Assembly: GCA_945862245.1 (NCBI GenBank)
Contig: CAMAXN010000001.1
Span: 1 to 64,000, forward strand
Length of the DNA: 64,000 nucleotides
Direction of reading: 5' to 3'
Source: Prosthecobacter debontii
GTDB lineage: Bacteria > Verrucomicrobiota > Verrucomicrobiia > Verrucomicrobiales > Akkermansiaceae
In this document: positions 52,135 through 60,886 of the stretch, one piece after another
Position numbering within the stretch: the first letter of the stretch is position 1
How the letters are laid out: every line of letters begins with the position of its first letter
Notes under the pieces: generated by a model
What the model was told of the DNA's origin: nothing
Database searches by the model: none
Seen by the model: only the letters and a program-made list of their open reading frames with translations
Program-made: the position numbers and the translations under genes

Positions 52135-54795
52135 ATGAAAACAGCGATTAGAATCATGACAATCCCCATGCTAGCGGCAGGAGTTACCTTGGGGCAGGGC
52201 GAATACGATGCGGTGCAGCGCGGCAAGGAGCTTTTCGAATCGATGGGCTGCATCGTCTGCCACTCCGTAGCGAAGGGTGACCTCACCGCTAAGACCGGCC
52301 CGAATCTCCACGGCGTTTTTCTCAACGAACCGCGTGAACGCATGGTGGCGGTACCCACCAGCGGCGAGAAAAAGAAGGTCATAGCCGACCAAGCCTATTT
52401 CACAGACTCAATCCGCAAATCGTGGGATCAACTCGCCATTGCGGAAAGCGGCAATACGAAAGGCACTGCCTATCCGGCAATCATGCCGATGTATGCACCC
52501 GAGGTGATCTCCGACGAAGATCTTCTGGCAGTATGGCACTATGTGCGTACGCTGGCAGATGGTCCTGCCCAGGTGATGCTGCAGAAAAAGGAGGCGCCCA
52601 CCGCCTCCGCCGTGCTGGAAATCCCCGGCGAGGAGCCGGTCGCCGACCGCACCCGGGTGTTTCGCGCCGTCGTCAACGGCACCAGTGGGCGCAGCGTCGT
52701 AGTCGGACAGCCCAATGGCATGAGCTACACTTTCGATCCACGTTTTTTATCTGTCCGAAAAATCTGGGCGGGCGGCTTCCTAAATATGAGGGAGGAACGC
52801 AATGGCCGCGGCGGCAGGGCTGTGGAGCCCGGTATAGGTGCGAAAACCTATATTGAAGGCGGTCCGCTGCTCGCGCCGCTTACTTCTGGCGGCGATCTGG
52901 TGGACTTCGAGTTCAAGGAACCCGATGTGAACGATTCAGAGGCACATATCAAATACCTCAACGATAAAGGTGACCATCTCGAACGCCTCGCCGCGCTAGA
53001 CGCGGAATACCAAGGCCATAGCCTCGCCGCTGACGGTGCACCTTCTTTTGTATTCCGTGTCGGGAAAAACACATTCCGCCAAGCTGTAGTCATATCCGAC
53101 GATGGCCAAATCACACTCACGCTTACGGGCCAAGTGAAGCAGCCGCAATCCTTCCGTGTTCGCACTGAGGGTATCACCTTCGCCAGCGCCGAGGGCGGCA
53201 AACTGAAGGATAACGTCTGGCTGCTGCCCGTTTCCTCCGGAACCACCCACACGATTCGGCTGCGCTTCGATGGCGGCCTCATTGCACGCCGCGCCCTTCC
53301 TCGCGGCGAAGATTGGACGCCGCAGCCTTTGATCAAAAATCCATCTACGCCGGGTAATAGACCGCTGGAACTCCCGGCCGGTTACTCAGCGCTGACATGG
53401 ACACCGCCGCTAGATCTCTTCGGCCGCGTCCAGCTTTTCGAGCCGACCGGCATCGCCGTCGCCAAGGACGGCACCATCGTTCTTTCTACCCGCACCGCAG
53501 GCGTCTGGCGCATCAGGAATGGGAAATGGTCGCTCTTCGCTGAGAACGCCTACGAGTCGCTCGGTGTCACCATTGAGGATGACAAAGGCGACTGTATCGT
53601 CATTTCCCAGAAACCCGAAATTACCCGTATCACCGACACTAACGGCGACGGACGCGCGGACAATTTCGTCACGCTATGCGATGACTTTGGTTTTCATGCG
53701 AACTACCACGAATACACCCACGGCCCGGTGCGCGATAAGGAGGGGAACTACTATTTCCTGCTCAACCTCTCGCACGGCGACGAGAAATCCTCATGGCGTG
53801 CGGGCGGGCCGTTCATGGGTTCCATGGAAGGCTTTCGCGGTTGGGCATGCCGGGTGACCCCGGAAGGAAAATTTGAACCCTACGCGAACGGCCTCCGCAG
53901 TCCCGCGGGCCTCGGTATCGCTCCCGATGGTCGTCTCTGGTATGCTGAGAACCAAGGCGAATACGTTGGCTCTTCGAAGTGGGTGCCGCTGGAGCAGGGG
54001 AAATTCTACGGCCACATTTCCAGCCTCGTCAGCCTGCCGGGCATGACCCCGGAGTCTAAGGATATCCAATACGAGCTTTGGAAAAACAAACTCCGCAAGG
54101 GTGCGGTCTGGCTCCCGCACGGCAAACTCTCCAACTCACCCGGCAATCCGGTATGGGACACCACCGGCGGGAAATTTGGCATCAACCATGGCCAAGTTTT
54201 CATCGGTGACCAAACACTTTCCACAGTGTTTCGCGTCGTGACCGAAAAGGTGAATGGTGAAGATCAGGGCTGCGTGGTTCCCTTCGCACGCGGCATGCAA
54301 TCCGGCGTGATGCGTCCCGTCTTCCTTTCTGATGGCAGCCTGCTGGTAGGCCAGACTGGCCGCGGCTGGGGTTCGCAAGGCGGCAGTGAGGCTAAGCTCC
54401 AGCAGCTCGTCTGGGATGGCAAAACCGTCGCGGCGGATATCCAAAGCGCGACCGCGGTGAAAGACGGCTTTACACTCCGTTTCACCAAACCGCTGGCGGC
54501 GGATGTCACCAACGAAGCGCTAGCGGCGAAGTTCAAGATGGCTTCCTGGTTCTACACGAACGACCAGAAATACGGCTCGCCGGAGCACGACAGGCGCGAT
54601 GAAACAATTTCAGAGGTGAAAATTTCCTCTGACCGCCTCTCTGTTATTCTCAAGCCAACTGGTCTGGCTGATGGTGACAAGTGGCTCGTCCGCATCTACC
54701 ACATCCACCTCACCGATACCGCCGGCCTGTTCGGCGATGCGCCGGTTTGGAAATCCCTAGAAACATACTACACCCTGAACGCGATCCCGAAATAA
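52135..54795 (+). CDS. Secreted cytochrome c fused to a beta-propeller (DUF6797/PQQ-like) protein
   Basis: This 886-residue protein has a signal peptide (1-20) and a cytochrome c domain (about 24-140) with the heme motif CIVCH (39-43) and a probable methionine ligand in YPAIMPMYAP near 120. Residues about 165-400 match the arrangement of DUF6797-type domains that accompany heme proteins in the PVC group. A six-bladed-propeller region (about 420-790), starting YSALTWTPPLDLFGRVQLFEPTG, resembles L-sorbosone/glucose-dehydrogenase folds. It probably oxidises a sugar or related substrate in the periplasm and passes electrons to the heme. A rhamnosidase remnant starts directly after its stop codon. 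Confidence 0.78.
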   Translation: MKTAIRIMTIPMLAAGVTLGQGEYDAVQRGKELFESMGCIVCHSVAKGDLTAKTGPNLHGVFLNEPRERMVAVPTSGEKKKVIADQAYFTDSIRKSWDQLAIAESGNTKGTAYPAIMPMYAPEVISDEDLLAVWHYVRTLADGPAQVMLQKKEAPTASAVLEIPGEEPVADRTRVFRAVVNGTSGRSVVVGQPNGMSYTFDPRFLSVRKIWAGGFLNMREERNGRGGRAVEPGIGAKTYIEGGPLLAPLTSGGDLVDFEFKEPDVNDSEAHIKYLNDKGDHLERLAALDAEYQGHSLAADGAPSFVFRVGKNTFRQAVVISDDGQITLTLTGQVKQPQSFRVRTEGITFASAEGGKLKDNVWLLPVSSGTTHTIRLRFDGGLIARRALPRGEDWTPQPLIKNPSTPGNRPLELPAGYSALTWTPPLDLFGRVQLFEPTGIAVAKDGTIVLSTRTAGVWRIRNGKWSLFAENAYESLGVTIEDDKGDCIVISQKPEITRITDTNGDGRADNFVTLCDDFGFHANYHEYTHGPVRDKEGNYYFLLNLSHGDEKSSWRAGGPFMGSMEGFRGWACRVTPEGKFEPYANGLRSPAGLGIAPDGRLWYAENQGEYVGSSKWVPLEQGKFYGHISSLVSLPGMTPESKDIQYELWKNKLRKGAVWLPHGKLSNSPGNPVWDTTGGKFGINHGQVFIGDQTLSTVFRVVTEKVNGEDQGCVVPFARGMQSGVMRPVFLSDGSLLVGQTGRGWGSQGGSEAKLQQLVWDGKTVAADIQSATAVKDGFTLRFTKPLAADVTNEALAAKFKMASWFYTNDQKYGSPEHDRRDETISEVKISSDRLSVILKPTGLADGDKWLVRIYHIHLTDTAGLFGDAPVWKSLETYYTLNAIPK

Positions 54796-54970
54796 ATGAC
54801 CCTCCGCTTTGCCCTCGCCATGGCCTTTTCACTGCAAGCCTACGCCGCCGTGACTCCGCTGTAATTGAAGGCGAGTAGCAAAATAGAGCCGCTCGCAGCT
54901 TTCGATGCGCCCCATCTCTCTTGGCATATCGAATCCGATCAACGCGGCGGTCGAATAAGCAAACGCCAGA
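54796..54970 (+). pseudogene. Remnant of an alpha-L-rhamnosidase gene (5' end only)
   Basis: An ATG directly after the preceding stop opens a signal peptide (MTLRFALAMAFSLQAYAA), followed by VTPL and an in-frame TAA at 54862. The same frame goes on as LKASSKIEPLAAFDAPHLSW then HIESDQRGG, which matches the start of bacterial alpha-L-rhamnosidases (L-x-x-E-x-x-x-x-P-L-G-x-D-x-P-x-P-R-L-S-W-x-x-x-S-x-x-R-G). After about 54960 the similarity ends. The remaining sequence up to 55103 has stops in all rightward frames and I see no gene in it. The gene has lost nearly all of its coding sequence, probably by a deletion. Confidence 0.6.
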
Positions 54971-55103
54971 AGTGGGTAAGAATTTTTATGTCCGTCTCCC
55001 GGATCAGGTGCGGTAATTCTTCAGACGTGTACTTGATTCCCATTACCGTATCGATTCTTGCTGAAGCCACGCATGGCCGGCAGTTCGGGGAGGTTGTTGG
55101 CGG

Positions 55104-55940
55104 TCAATCCGCGATATCCTTAATCCAGATATTACGGAAGCGGACGGGGTTGCCGTGGTCTTGAAGGCTGATGGGACCTTTGTCGGCGTGCTTCACGTAT
55201 TCCGAGGCGGCATGGGGGCCAGCCCAACCGGTGCCGCCAGAGAGTTCTAGATCGTCATGGATCAGGATACCGTTGTGGATGACGGTAAACCGCGCCTTGC
55301 GTTTGACCTTTCCGGCCTCGTCGAATGTGGGACGGGTGAAAGTGATGTCGAATGTCTGCCATTCGCCGGGGGGACGGCTGGCGTTAACGAGCGGTTTCTT
55401 GCGGCCGTAAAGCGCGCCGCACTGGCCATCAGGGTAAGTGGTATTCTGGTAGCTATCGAGAACCTGCACTTCATACTGCTCCATCAGAAAAACGCCGCTG
55501 TTGCCGCGGCCTTGGCCGCCACCTTCGGGCTTGGAGGGCGTAGCGAATTCGATATGCAGGCGGCAGGAGCCATATTCATTTTTCGTACGTATGTATCCGG
55601 CACCGCGGACGGATTCCAACGCGCCGTCTACAAGAGCCCACTTAGACGGCTCGCCGTTTGTAGCGGTCCAGTTTTTCAGGCTTTTTTCGGATCCGTCGAA
55701 TAGGACGATGGCTCCTTCTGGAGCTTTCGTAGCTTCTGCATCGTAGGGCTTGGGTACAACGATTTTTGGTTGCGGCTGTTTCGCGGGATCTTCTTCATGA
55801 ACCTTTACACCGTCGATGAACATGAATTCGACCTTATTGCCGTTTTCCTCGCGGATTTCTTTAGTGATAACGGGTTCTTTGGCGTCGGTGTTGGAGCAGA
55901 AAGCCAAAGCTAGAGGTGTAAGCAGCAATATCTTCTTCAT
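55104..55940 (-). CDS. Secreted DUF1080 (3-keto-disaccharide hydrolase-like) protein
   Basis: This 278-residue protein has a signal peptide (1-20), a short linker and a DUF1080 concanavalin-like domain at about 75-278. Family marks are PEGAIVLFDGSEKSLKNWTA, KNEYGSCRLHIEFATP, GRGNSGVFLMEQYEVQVLDSYQN and the terminal FRNIWIKDI. DUF1080 proteins are very abundant in Verrucomicrobiota and Planctomycetota; some hydrolyse 3-keto-glycosides. It faces the rhamnosidase remnant tail to tail. Confidence 0.88.
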   Translation of the reverse strand: MKKILLLTPLALAFCSNTDAKEPVITKEIREENGNKVEFMFIDGVKVHEEDPAKQPQPKIVVPKPYDAEATKAPEGAIVLFDGSEKSLKNWTATNGEPSKWALVDGALESVRGAGYIRTKNEYGSCRLHIEFATPSKPEGGGQGRGNSGVFLMEQYEVQVLDSYQNTTYPDGQCGALYGRKKPLVNASRPPGEWQTFDITFTRPTFDEAGKVKRKARFTVIHNGILIHDDLELSGGTGWAGPHAASEYVKHADKGPISLQDHGNPVRFRNIWIKDIAD

Positions 55941-56141
55941 TAAACAAGATTGACTAAGGACCTACGTTAAGTCAAGCACAAGTGTAGGCTCATTGGGATG
56001 GTATAAAAAATCTTTTGGTTATGTATTATGCAGATTCAGCCTTTGAGATTACTGAGCATACTATATAATCTATCATGCTCGGGGTATCGTCTGCCGTCAC
56101 ATCGTCGAGCTTGGACTTCTTTAATACATTTAGAAAAAGAA

Positions 56142-56223
56142 TACCGGGGACAGGACTCGAACCTGCACAAGCTAGCTCACTTGATCCTAAGTCAAGCGCG
56201 TCTACCAATTCCGCCACCCCGGC
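56142..56223 (-). tRNA. tRNA-Leu (anticodon UAG)
   Basis: On the minus strand the gene starts GCCGGGGTGGCGGAATTGGT. It shows the D-loop GGAATTGGTAGACGC, the anticodon stem CTTGA/TCAAG with loop CTTAGGA (anticodon TAG), a long variable arm typical of leucine tRNAs and the T-loop GGTTCGAGTCC. The acceptor stem pairs fully except for a G1-U72 wobble. The CCA end is not encoded. A T-rich run follows downstream. Confidence 0.93.
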
Positions 56224-56479
56224 GATGGATATACGATAGGGGCTCTCGCGGCAGTCCGCAAGCGCCGATGTTAAAAATGGCAAGGATATTCACCCCCCCT
56301 GGCAGTGAGTCTCGACGAGAAGCAGAGACGTGGTTGATTGATCCAATTTTCCATCAATCTGTGAATTTTAAAGCACTTGGGGATCCTGCGACCTTTCAAA
56401 GCCCGCAACCACAGGGCTGCGGCGCGGGAAAATTTCTAGGAGACAAGTGTGGTTATTATGGGCATTGTATTTGTGCGGG

Positions 56480-57010
56480 ATGCAAAAAAATTTGACGAAG
56501 CAGTGGAAGTGCTGGCTGGCGGAAAATGGTCCGCGGCTGCTCTTGTTTGCCCGGAACTGGGGAAAATCCCGCGAGGACGCGGAGGATCTCGTGCAAGAAT
56601 CCATTTTGAAAATGTGGCACTATCAGCAGGAACAGAACCGTGGCGGCGGCCCACCTGATCTGCCGCTGGTTTTTTCTACCATTCGTTTCGCTGGGCTGAT
56701 GCTACACCGCTCCGAGAAGCGCCGTAGAAAACGCGAGGAGGCCATTGTTTACTTGAACGATTTCCAAGATGTCTGGCTTGATCCAATGATCGAGGATGAT
56801 GAGGACAGTCTACGCTTGCGCGATGCAGTCCATAATCTGAGCGGTAAGCTACGCGAGGTGGTGGTAATGAAAATATGGGGCGGTCTGACCTTCGCACAGA
56901 TTTCCGAGGTGCTGGCGATTTCCCCGAACACAGCCGCCTCCCGCTACCGTTATGCGCTGGAACAGCTCACACAGGATTTGAGAAAAATGAAGGAGGAACG
57001 ATATGCGTGA
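56480..57010 (+). CDS. ECF-type RNA polymerase sigma factor
   Basis: This 176-residue protein has sigma region 2 (RNWGKSREDAEDLVQESILKMW, near 23-44) and region 4 with a helix-turn-helix (LTFAQISEVLAISPNTAASRYRYALEQL, near 134-161). ATG 56480 is chosen because the sigma fold begins there; the frame is open 11 codons upstream. The next gene overlaps its 3' end by 8 bases and encodes a single-pass membrane protein that is probably the anti-sigma factor. The 255 bases upstream of it, to the tRNA, hold no other gene that I can see. Confidence 0.85.
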   Translation: MQKNLTKQWKCWLAENGPRLLLFARNWGKSREDAEDLVQESILKMWHYQQEQNRGGGPPDLPLVFSTIRFAGLMLHRSEKRRRKREEAIVYLNDFQDVWLDPMIEDDEDSLRLRDAVHNLSGKLREVVVMKIWGGLTFAQISEVLAISPNTAASRYRYALEQLTQDLRKMKEERYA

Positions 57011-57464
57011 GGCCAATACACACGATGAGATGGAAAAGGCACTGCTGCGCTTGGTACCCGCTGATCTCAGCGAGCCTGCCAAAGCTGAAATGGAGGCCCA
57101 GCTTGATGAGTTATCTGGCGATGGCATGGGGATTCATCACACTTTCTTACGATGGGGGAAATGGTATGGTGGTATGGCGGCGGCGGTTGCCATCGGTATA
57201 TTTGCTTTTTCCTTCGGCAGTCGGGAAATCGCTCCGCTAGTAGGTATCCCAGAGAATGATGGGATGACACTAATTCAGGAGGTTGATCGTGTGGGAGAGG
57301 TATCCGACGAGGGGCTTTATGTGGATGCCGGTGGATCGGCTGTGAGAAAGATGAGTGTCTGGGTGGACGGGGAAACCAAGATGCTCGACGAGGAAACCGG
57401 CATCGAGGTCACACTCACCGAGCCACGCAGGGAAATGTATCTGCTACCCGTCAGCACCTTCTAA
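57003..57464 (+). CDS. Probable anti-sigma factor, single-pass membrane protein
   Basis: This 153-residue protein has a cytoplasmic N-terminus of about 55 residues, one membrane helix at about 57-75 (GMAAAVAIGIFAFSFG) and a periplasmic domain of about 75 residues. I recognise no named domain, and there is no zinc-binding HxxxCxxC motif. The 8-base overlap with the sigma gene and the topology are the basis for the call. The PDZ gene follows 2 bases after its stop, so all three are one unit. Confidence 0.6.
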   Translation: MREANTHDEMEKALLRLVPADLSEPAKAEMEAQLDELSGDGMGIHHTFLRWGKWYGGMAAAVAIGIFAFSFGSREIAPLVGIPENDGMTLIQEVDRVGEVSDEGLYVDAGGSAVRKMSVWVDGETKMLDEETGIEVTLTEPRREMYLLPVSTF

Positions 57465-57466
57465 AC

Positions 57467-58198
57467 ATGCGCGTCGCCCTCCATTTCCTCTCGGTTTTTT
57501 TCCTTTCGGGCGCAATCGGCTTCTCGCAGGAAGCGGGTGTGGCTGCGAAAGAAGCATGGCTTGGCCTCAGCGTTTCCAAACCGGACGAAGTCACCACCAC
57601 CCAGCTCCCCGCACTGCCGCCGGGCATTGGTTTCGTCGTCAGCGAAATCGCGGCGGGCGGTCCGGCGGAGAAGGCGGGTGTCCGCAGGCACGACTTGCTC
57701 TGGAAAATGGAGCAACAAATGCTGGTGAACGAAGGCCAGCTCGCGACCCTTTTACGTCTCGCTTCGCCCGGCGATGAGGTCACAGTCTCCGTTTTTCGCG
57801 AGGGTCAGTCCCTCGATCTTAAAGTTACCCTCGGCGAGGATAAGAAAGTCTTGCGGGTGCTGGTGGATACCATAATCCGCCCCGATGACGGACCTATCCG
57901 TATTGTAAATCTTCAGGAGAAGAGAGCCGTGGTAACGAACGAACGGGGTATAGCCGAGCTGACTCGCCGAGACGATGGTGATTTCGTCTGTATAAAAGAT
58001 AAGCAAGGAAAAGTAGTTTTCCAGGCAAAGTTAGGACGACCTGAGCTTTCTAGCGTGCCAGAAGGCTGGAGCAAGCAGGTCTGCGCTATGCGTCGTGGGC
58101 TGGATCACGCACTCAGCGCCACCCCCGCGCCGATGCGTCAACCGCGGCCTAGGGTTATTCCTCCGCCTACAAAAGCGCCTCTCACGCTGGAGAAGTGA
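57467..58198 (+). CDS. Secreted PDZ-domain protein
   Basis: This 243-residue protein has a signal peptide (about 1-22) and a PDZ domain at about 30-120 (WLGLSVSKPDEV, GFVVSEIAAGGPAEKAGVRRHDLLW and VTVSVFREGQSLDLKVTLGE). There is no protease domain. A C-terminal region of about 110 residues ends in a proline/arginine-rich tail (PAPMRQPRPRVIPPP). In a unit with a sigma factor and a membrane anti-sigma factor, it may sense misfolded or exposed protein ends in the periplasm. It converges with the EVE gene 1 base apart. Confidence 0.75.
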   Translation: MRVALHFLSVFFLSGAIGFSQEAGVAAKEAWLGLSVSKPDEVTTTQLPALPPGIGFVVSEIAAGGPAEKAGVRRHDLLWKMEQQMLVNEGQLATLLRLASPGDEVTVSVFREGQSLDLKVTLGEDKKVLRVLVDTIIRPDDGPIRIVNLQEKRAVVTNERGIAELTRRDDGDFVCIKDKQGKVVFQAKLGRPELSSVPEGWSKQVCAMRRGLDHALSATPAPMRQPRPRVIPPPTKAPLTLEK

Positions 58199-58199
58199 A

Positions 58200-58664
58200 T
58201 TACACGGCTTCGCATCCCGCCAACTTCAGGACGCGTGTGAAATGCTTTTTCTCCACCGGTGTGATCGAGAGCCGCGTGCCTTTTTGGCAGACGAGCATTT
58301 CGGAGAGGAGCTTATCTGCCTTCAGCGTCTCGAGTGGGATGAGTTCCTTGAAAGTCGCGACGTGCTCGAAATCGACGAGATACCAACGCGGTTTTTCCTC
58401 GGTGGCGGCGGGGTCGAAGTATTCGGATTTTTTTTCGAACTGGGTGGGGTCAGGGTAGGGCGCGGAGGCGACTTTGGCGATGCCTGCGATGCCGGGCGGC
58501 TTCGCGTTCGAGTGGTAGAAGAGGGCAAGATCGCCGACTTTCATATCGCGCCACATGAAGTTGCGCGCTTGGTAGTTGCGGACGCCGGACCAAGGCTCTT
58601 GCTCGACCTTTTCGAGATCGTGGATGGAGAAGCAGTCGGGTTCGGATTTAATGAGCCAAGGCAT
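58200..58664 (-). CDS. EVE-domain protein
   Basis: This 154-residue protein is a complete EVE domain (PUA-like fold): WLIKSEPDCFSIHDLE at the start, WSGVRNYQARNFMW near 25-38 and VGDLALFYHSNAKPPGIAGIAKV near 42-64, followed by PRWYLVDFE. EVE domains bind modified bases in DNA or RNA. Its ATG follows an A/T-rich leader repeat directly. Neighbours (PDZ protein, lipA) do not suggest a specific role. Confidence 0.9.
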   Translation of the reverse strand: MPWLIKSEPDCFSIHDLEKVEQEPWSGVRNYQARNFMWRDMKVGDLALFYHSNAKPPGIAGIAKVASAPYPDPTQFEKKSEYFDPAATEEKPRWYLVDFEHVATFKELIPLETLKADKLLSEMLVCQKGTRLSITPVEKKHFTRVLKLAGCEAV

Positions 58665-58702
58665 GGAAACTTTAAATTTTAAATTTTAAACTTTAAATCC
58701 TA
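58665..58702 (-). repeat. A/T-rich leader repeat before the EVE gene
   Basis: In the gene direction it reads GGATTTAAAGTTTAAAATTT, AAAATTTAAAGTTTCC, then the ATG without a gap. Confidence 0.7.
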
Positions 58703-58757
58703 ATGAAGAATGGCTCTGTGACCCTCTTTGACCTCTGCGTCTGCGGTGAAAATTTTC

Positions 58758-59759
58758 TCACGAAACCAGTGAGGGCTTCAACGCGGGGAGCGGGAGGTGT
58801 TCGGGGCCGAGTTCGAGGCCGGTGGTGGTGCGGAGGTCGGTTTCGATGGCTTGGAGGACATCGAGCTCCGGGCGGAAGTCGGCGGCGTGATACGAGGAGC
58901 GGACGAGCGGGCCTGAGGCGACGTGGCGGAAGCCTTTTTCGAGGGCGATCTGCTTGTATTCTGCGAAAAGATCCGGGTGGATGTATTCGACGACCGGGAG
59001 ATGCTTCGGCGTGGGGCGGAGATATTGGCCGAGGGTGAGGACGGTGACGTCATGTTCTAACAGATCATCCATGGCGGTGAGGATTTCCTCGCGGCGCTCG
59101 CCAAGGCCGAGCATGATGCCGGATTTCGTGGCGACGTGGCCGCAGACCATCTGCTTGGCTTTTTTCAGAACGATTAGGGAGCGCTGGTATTTCGCGCGGG
59201 AACGGACGAGCGGGGTGAGGCGTTCGACGGTTTCCAGGTTGTGGTTGAAGATGTGCGGGCGGGCGTCCATGACCATTTGCAGTGCCCAGTCGCGGTCGTT
59301 GAAATCGGGGACGAGGACTTCGATGATGATCTCGGGATTTACCTCGCGGACGGCGCGGATCGTTTCTCGGAAATGCTCGGCGCCGCCATCGCGGAGGTCG
59401 TCGCGGGCGACGGCGGTGATGACGACGTGGCGGAGATTCATGCGGCGGGTGGCCTCGGCGACGCGGGCGGGCTCGTCGGATTCTAGGGCGTCGGGTTTCG
59501 CGGTTTTCACGGCGCAGAAACCGCAGGCGCGGGTGCATTTGTCGCCGGCGATCATGAAAGTGGCGGTGCCTTGCCCCCAGCATTCCCAACGGTTCGGACA
59601 CTGGGCTTCCTCGCAGACGGTGACGAGCTTGAGATCGGTGATCAGTGATTTCGTGGACCAGAAGGCCGGATTGTTCGGTAGGCGCACCTTGATCCAATCC
59701 GGTTTTTTCTCCCGGTGGAGTGTGGGATCCATGTTCATTTTCGGGCCGCAGGAAGACAT
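58758..59759 (-). CDS. lipA: Lipoyl synthase
   Basis: This 333-residue radical-SAM enzyme inserts two sulfur atoms into octanoyl groups on lipoyl domains. Both iron-sulfur cluster motifs are present: C-x4-C-x5-C (CEEAQCPNRWEC, near 49-60) for the auxiliary cluster and C-x3-C-x2-C (CTRACGFC, near 75-82) for the radical-SAM cluster. The terminal SSYHA block supplies the auxiliary-cluster serine. It is preceded by a leader repeat. lipB is not in the window. Confidence 0.96.
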   Translation of the reverse strand: MSSCGPKMNMDPTLHREKKPDWIKVRLPNNPAFWSTKSLITDLKLVTVCEEAQCPNRWECWGQGTATFMIAGDKCTRACGFCAVKTAKPDALESDEPARVAEATRRMNLRHVVITAVARDDLRDGGAEHFRETIRAVREVNPEIIIEVLVPDFNDRDWALQMVMDARPHIFNHNLETVERLTPLVRSRAKYQRSLIVLKKAKQMVCGHVATKSGIMLGLGERREEILTAMDDLLEHDVTVLTLGQYLRPTPKHLPVVEYIHPDLFAEYKQIALEKGFRHVASGPLVRSSYHAADFRPELDVLQAIETDLRTTTGLELGPEHLPLPALKPSLVS

Positions 59760-59761
59760 TA

Positions 59762-59800
59762 GGGGAAACCTTAAATTTTAAACTTCAAACTTCAAGGAAG
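59762..59800 (-). repeat. A/T-rich leader repeat before lipA
   Basis: In the lipA direction it reads CTTCCTTGAAGTTTGAAG, TTTAAAATTTAAGGTTTCCC, then CTA and the ATG. It is the most complete member of the family. Confidence 0.75.
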
Positions 59801-59890
59801 ACTTGGTTTGCGAGGTGACTGGGAAGCCGAGGGATAAATCGGCGGCGATTGGTGGTTGATGAAATCCGCTGGATCGCAAGAATCGCGCCT

Positions 59891-60697
59891 GTGAACGACG
59901 CGTCTTTGGGTTTATTTGATTCGGGGGTGGGGGGATTGACCGTGGTGCGGGCGGTGCAGGATCTGTTGCCGGGCGAGGATGTGATTTACCTCGGCGATAC
60001 AGCGCGGCTACCGTATGGATCGAAAAGCCCGGAGACGATCCGCCAGTTCGCTGCGGAGGATGTGGATTTTCTGTTAGGAAAAGGTGTGAAGGCGATCGTG
60101 GTGGCGTGCAATACGGCTACGGCACATGCGCTTCCGGAGTTTTGGAAAAACTGCCCGGTGCCAATCATGGGCGTGATCGAGCCGGGGGTGGAGGCGGCCT
60201 TGGCGAACCCGGATGCCGATCGAATCGGGATCATCGCGACGCGCGGGACGATCGGTTCCCACGCCTACCAGCATGAGCTAGCGACGCGGAAACGCGGACT
60301 GATGATTCACGGCATCGCCACACCATTGCTAGTGCCGCTGATCGAGGAAAATTGGATTTACGAAGATGTCACGAAGGAGATCCTGCGGAAATATCTGGAG
60401 CCACTGATGGCAAAGGGCATCGATACCCTGATGCTGGCCTGCACGCATTACCCGCTGCTGATCCCGCTGCTCACCGAGATTTTGCCGCCGGATGTGCGCT
60501 TGGTGGATTCCGCGACAACCTGCGCGGAGCATCTGAAGAAAATGTTGGAAGAGAAAGATTTGCTCAGTGGGAAAACGGGTGAGGGGAAGCTGGAGATCTA
60601 TCTAACGGATTTGTCCGAGCAGTTCGAGGAACTTGCGAAGCGCTTCCTGCGCCGGCCGACGGGGAAGGTGCGGCGGGCGGTGCTGACGGCGGGGTGA
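59891..60697 (+). CDS. murI: Glutamate racemase
   Basis: This 268-residue enzyme makes D-glutamate for peptidoglycan. The N-terminal LGLFDSGVGGLTVV block, the first catalytic cysteine in VVACNTATAHALP near 75 and the second in LMLACTHYPLL near 185 are present, with DTARLPYGSKS and TRGTIGSHAY in between. GTG 59891 is preferred because the conserved fold starts within six residues; the frame is open to 59849. It is followed by a duplicated fragment of rluD. Confidence 0.95.
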   Translation: MNDASLGLFDSGVGGLTVVRAVQDLLPGEDVIYLGDTARLPYGSKSPETIRQFAAEDVDFLLGKGVKAIVVACNTATAHALPEFWKNCPVPIMGVIEPGVEAALANPDADRIGIIATRGTIGSHAYQHELATRKRGLMIHGIATPLLVPLIEENWIYEDVTKEILRKYLEPLMAKGIDTLMLACTHYPLLIPLLTEILPPDVRLVDSATTCAEHLKKMLEEKDLLSGKTGEGKLEIYLTDLSEQFEELAKRFLRRPTGKVRRAVLTAG

Positions 60698-60715
60698 AAT
60701 GTTTGGAGAGTAGGA

Positions 60716-60794
60716 TACTGAAGCCTACGCTCCTTGAATTTCTAGCCACGGTCGGAAATCCTCTGGTGGCGCGGCGGTGAAGTAGAGTTTTTTT
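60716..60794 (-). pseudogene. Duplicated 3' fragment of rluD
   Basis: These 79 bases match 62057-62135, the end of the intact rluD gene, at 71 positions and in the same orientation. On the minus strand they still encode KKLYFTAAPPEDFRPWLEIQ-type residues and a stop at 60725, against KKLHFTAPPPEDFRPWLEMQ in the intact gene. The copy and the original flank the RAYT transposase gene as direct repeats. Confidence 0.8.
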
Positions 60795-60801
60795 GTAAAA
60801 A

Positions 60802-60838
60802 TGTAAAAAGGGACAATGTAAAAAGGGACAGTCCTTTT
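60802..60838. repeat. REP-like repeat upstream of the RAYT gene
   Basis: TGTAAAAAGGGACA occurs twice in tandem (60802-60815 and 60817-60830), and the second copy forms an imperfect hairpin with GTCCTTTT. AAAAAGGGACAGTCC-type repeats are typical companions of RAYT genes. Confidence 0.65.
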
Positions 60839-60886
60839 ATAGGAATTTCTGTTGCAATATTGGATTGAGCCGTTACGAAGGAGCGT

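Noticed and set aside
56026..56283. Leftward 85-residue open frame over the tRNA
   Set aside because: It is a translation of the tRNA-Leu gene (the familiar AELVDALDLGSSELACAGSSPVPGI artefact).
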